Assembly (NCBI GenBank): GCA_049964535.1
Contig: JBMFXG010000164.1
Location: 1-5,825, forward strand
Source of the DNA: JAJYZP01 sp049964535
GTDB taxonomy: Bacteria; Actinomycetota; Acidimicrobiia; Acidimicrobiales; Acidimicrobiaceae
Direction of reading: 5' to 3'
Length of the DNA: 5,825 nt
Part shown: positions 5,695 to 5,825 of the stretch, piece by piece
Layout: every line of letters starts with the position of its first letter
Numbering within the stretch: the stretch's first letter is position 1
Notes under the pieces: generated by a model
Database searches by the model: none
Told to the model about the DNA's origin: nothing
Seen by the model: the letters and a program-made list of their open reading frames with translations, nothing else
Program-made: the position numbers and the translations under genes

Positions 5695-5825
5695 TTCGTT
5701 CCCCAGCTAGTTGGCATGCTTCGATACGGCTTACCTTCTCTTCTGCTGAGAAGCTGTTCGTAAAATAATTCCTCTACAACCTTAGATTCCAAGATTCCAC
5801 CTGTGTTGATTCGGTAGACTTGTGT
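5691..5825 (-). CDS. 3' end of a gene entering from the right edge, unidentified
   Basis: A minus-strand frame is open from the window edge for 44 codons and ends in TGA at 5693-5691. The residues look like a real C-terminus: a mixed charged and hydrophobic, probably helical stretch (GGILESKVVEELFYEQLL) followed by a basic tail (SRREGKPYRSMPTSWGTK). The start lies outside the window. Base composition is clearly more A+T-rich than in glpD or the pur genes, at least over 5740-5825, which hints at a different origin. I cannot name the family. It points the same way as glpD but is 660 bp away, so it is probably not in the same operon. An edge frame of this length has a meaningful chance of being spurious. 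Confidence 0.4.
   Translation of the reverse strand, partial: TQVYRINTGGILESKVVEELFYEQLLSRREGKPYRSMPTSWGTK

Noticed and set aside
1..5825. Frequent GATC and CGATCG words.
   Set aside because: They fall mostly in coding sequence and are explained by Ile ATC and Asp GAT codon choice; I have no count against a background and see no origin-like clustering.

Overview
The window is a bacterial chromosomal segment. I estimate its G+C content by eye at the mid-to-high 50s per cent. Four complete genes lie head to tail on the minus strand. In order of transcription, from right to left, they are an FAD-dependent glycerol-3-phosphate dehydrogenase (glpD), an FGGY-family carbohydrate kinase of the glycerol-kinase type, purK, and purE. 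The purK + class I purE pair indicates a bacterium (or plant/yeast-like route) that makes carboxyaminoimidazole ribonucleotide through N5-CAIR. Protein style, G+C and the scarcity of strong Shine-Dalgarno sites would suit an actinobacterium, possibly a moderate-G+C acidimicrobial lineage. That taxonomic guess is inference from impression, not from a search.

Layout. Positions 1-134 may hold the tail of a convergent plus-strand gene whose stop lies inside the end of purE. Positions 120-1767 are purE and purK, which overlap by 11 bp and have an AAGGAG ribosome site for purE inside purK. Positions 1768-1844 are a 77-bp gap carrying a 7-bp inverted repeat. Positions 1845-3314 are the kinase; a 42-bp gap follows, then glpD at 3357-5030. 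Positions 5031-5690 hold no convincing gene but are rich in inverted repeats and palindromes. They also contain a weak promoter match and several short ORFs that look protein-like but cannot be identified. Positions 5691-5825 are the 3' end of a minus-strand reading frame entering from the right, noticeably more A+T-rich than the rest.

How the genes fit together. The kinase (if it acts on glycerol) and GlpD would carry glycerol through sn-glycerol-3-phosphate to dihydroxyacetone phosphate and pass electrons to the quinone pool. PurK and PurE perform the two-step carboxylation of AIR in purine synthesis. The two pairs are unrelated in pathway but co-directional. The inverted repeat between them could either end the first unit or control the second.

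I do not see a clear new system. The points most worth checking are the altered polyol pocket of the kinase, the dyad-rich region upstream of glpD, and the unidentified, lower-G+C partial frame with its possible coupled small ORFs at the right edge.
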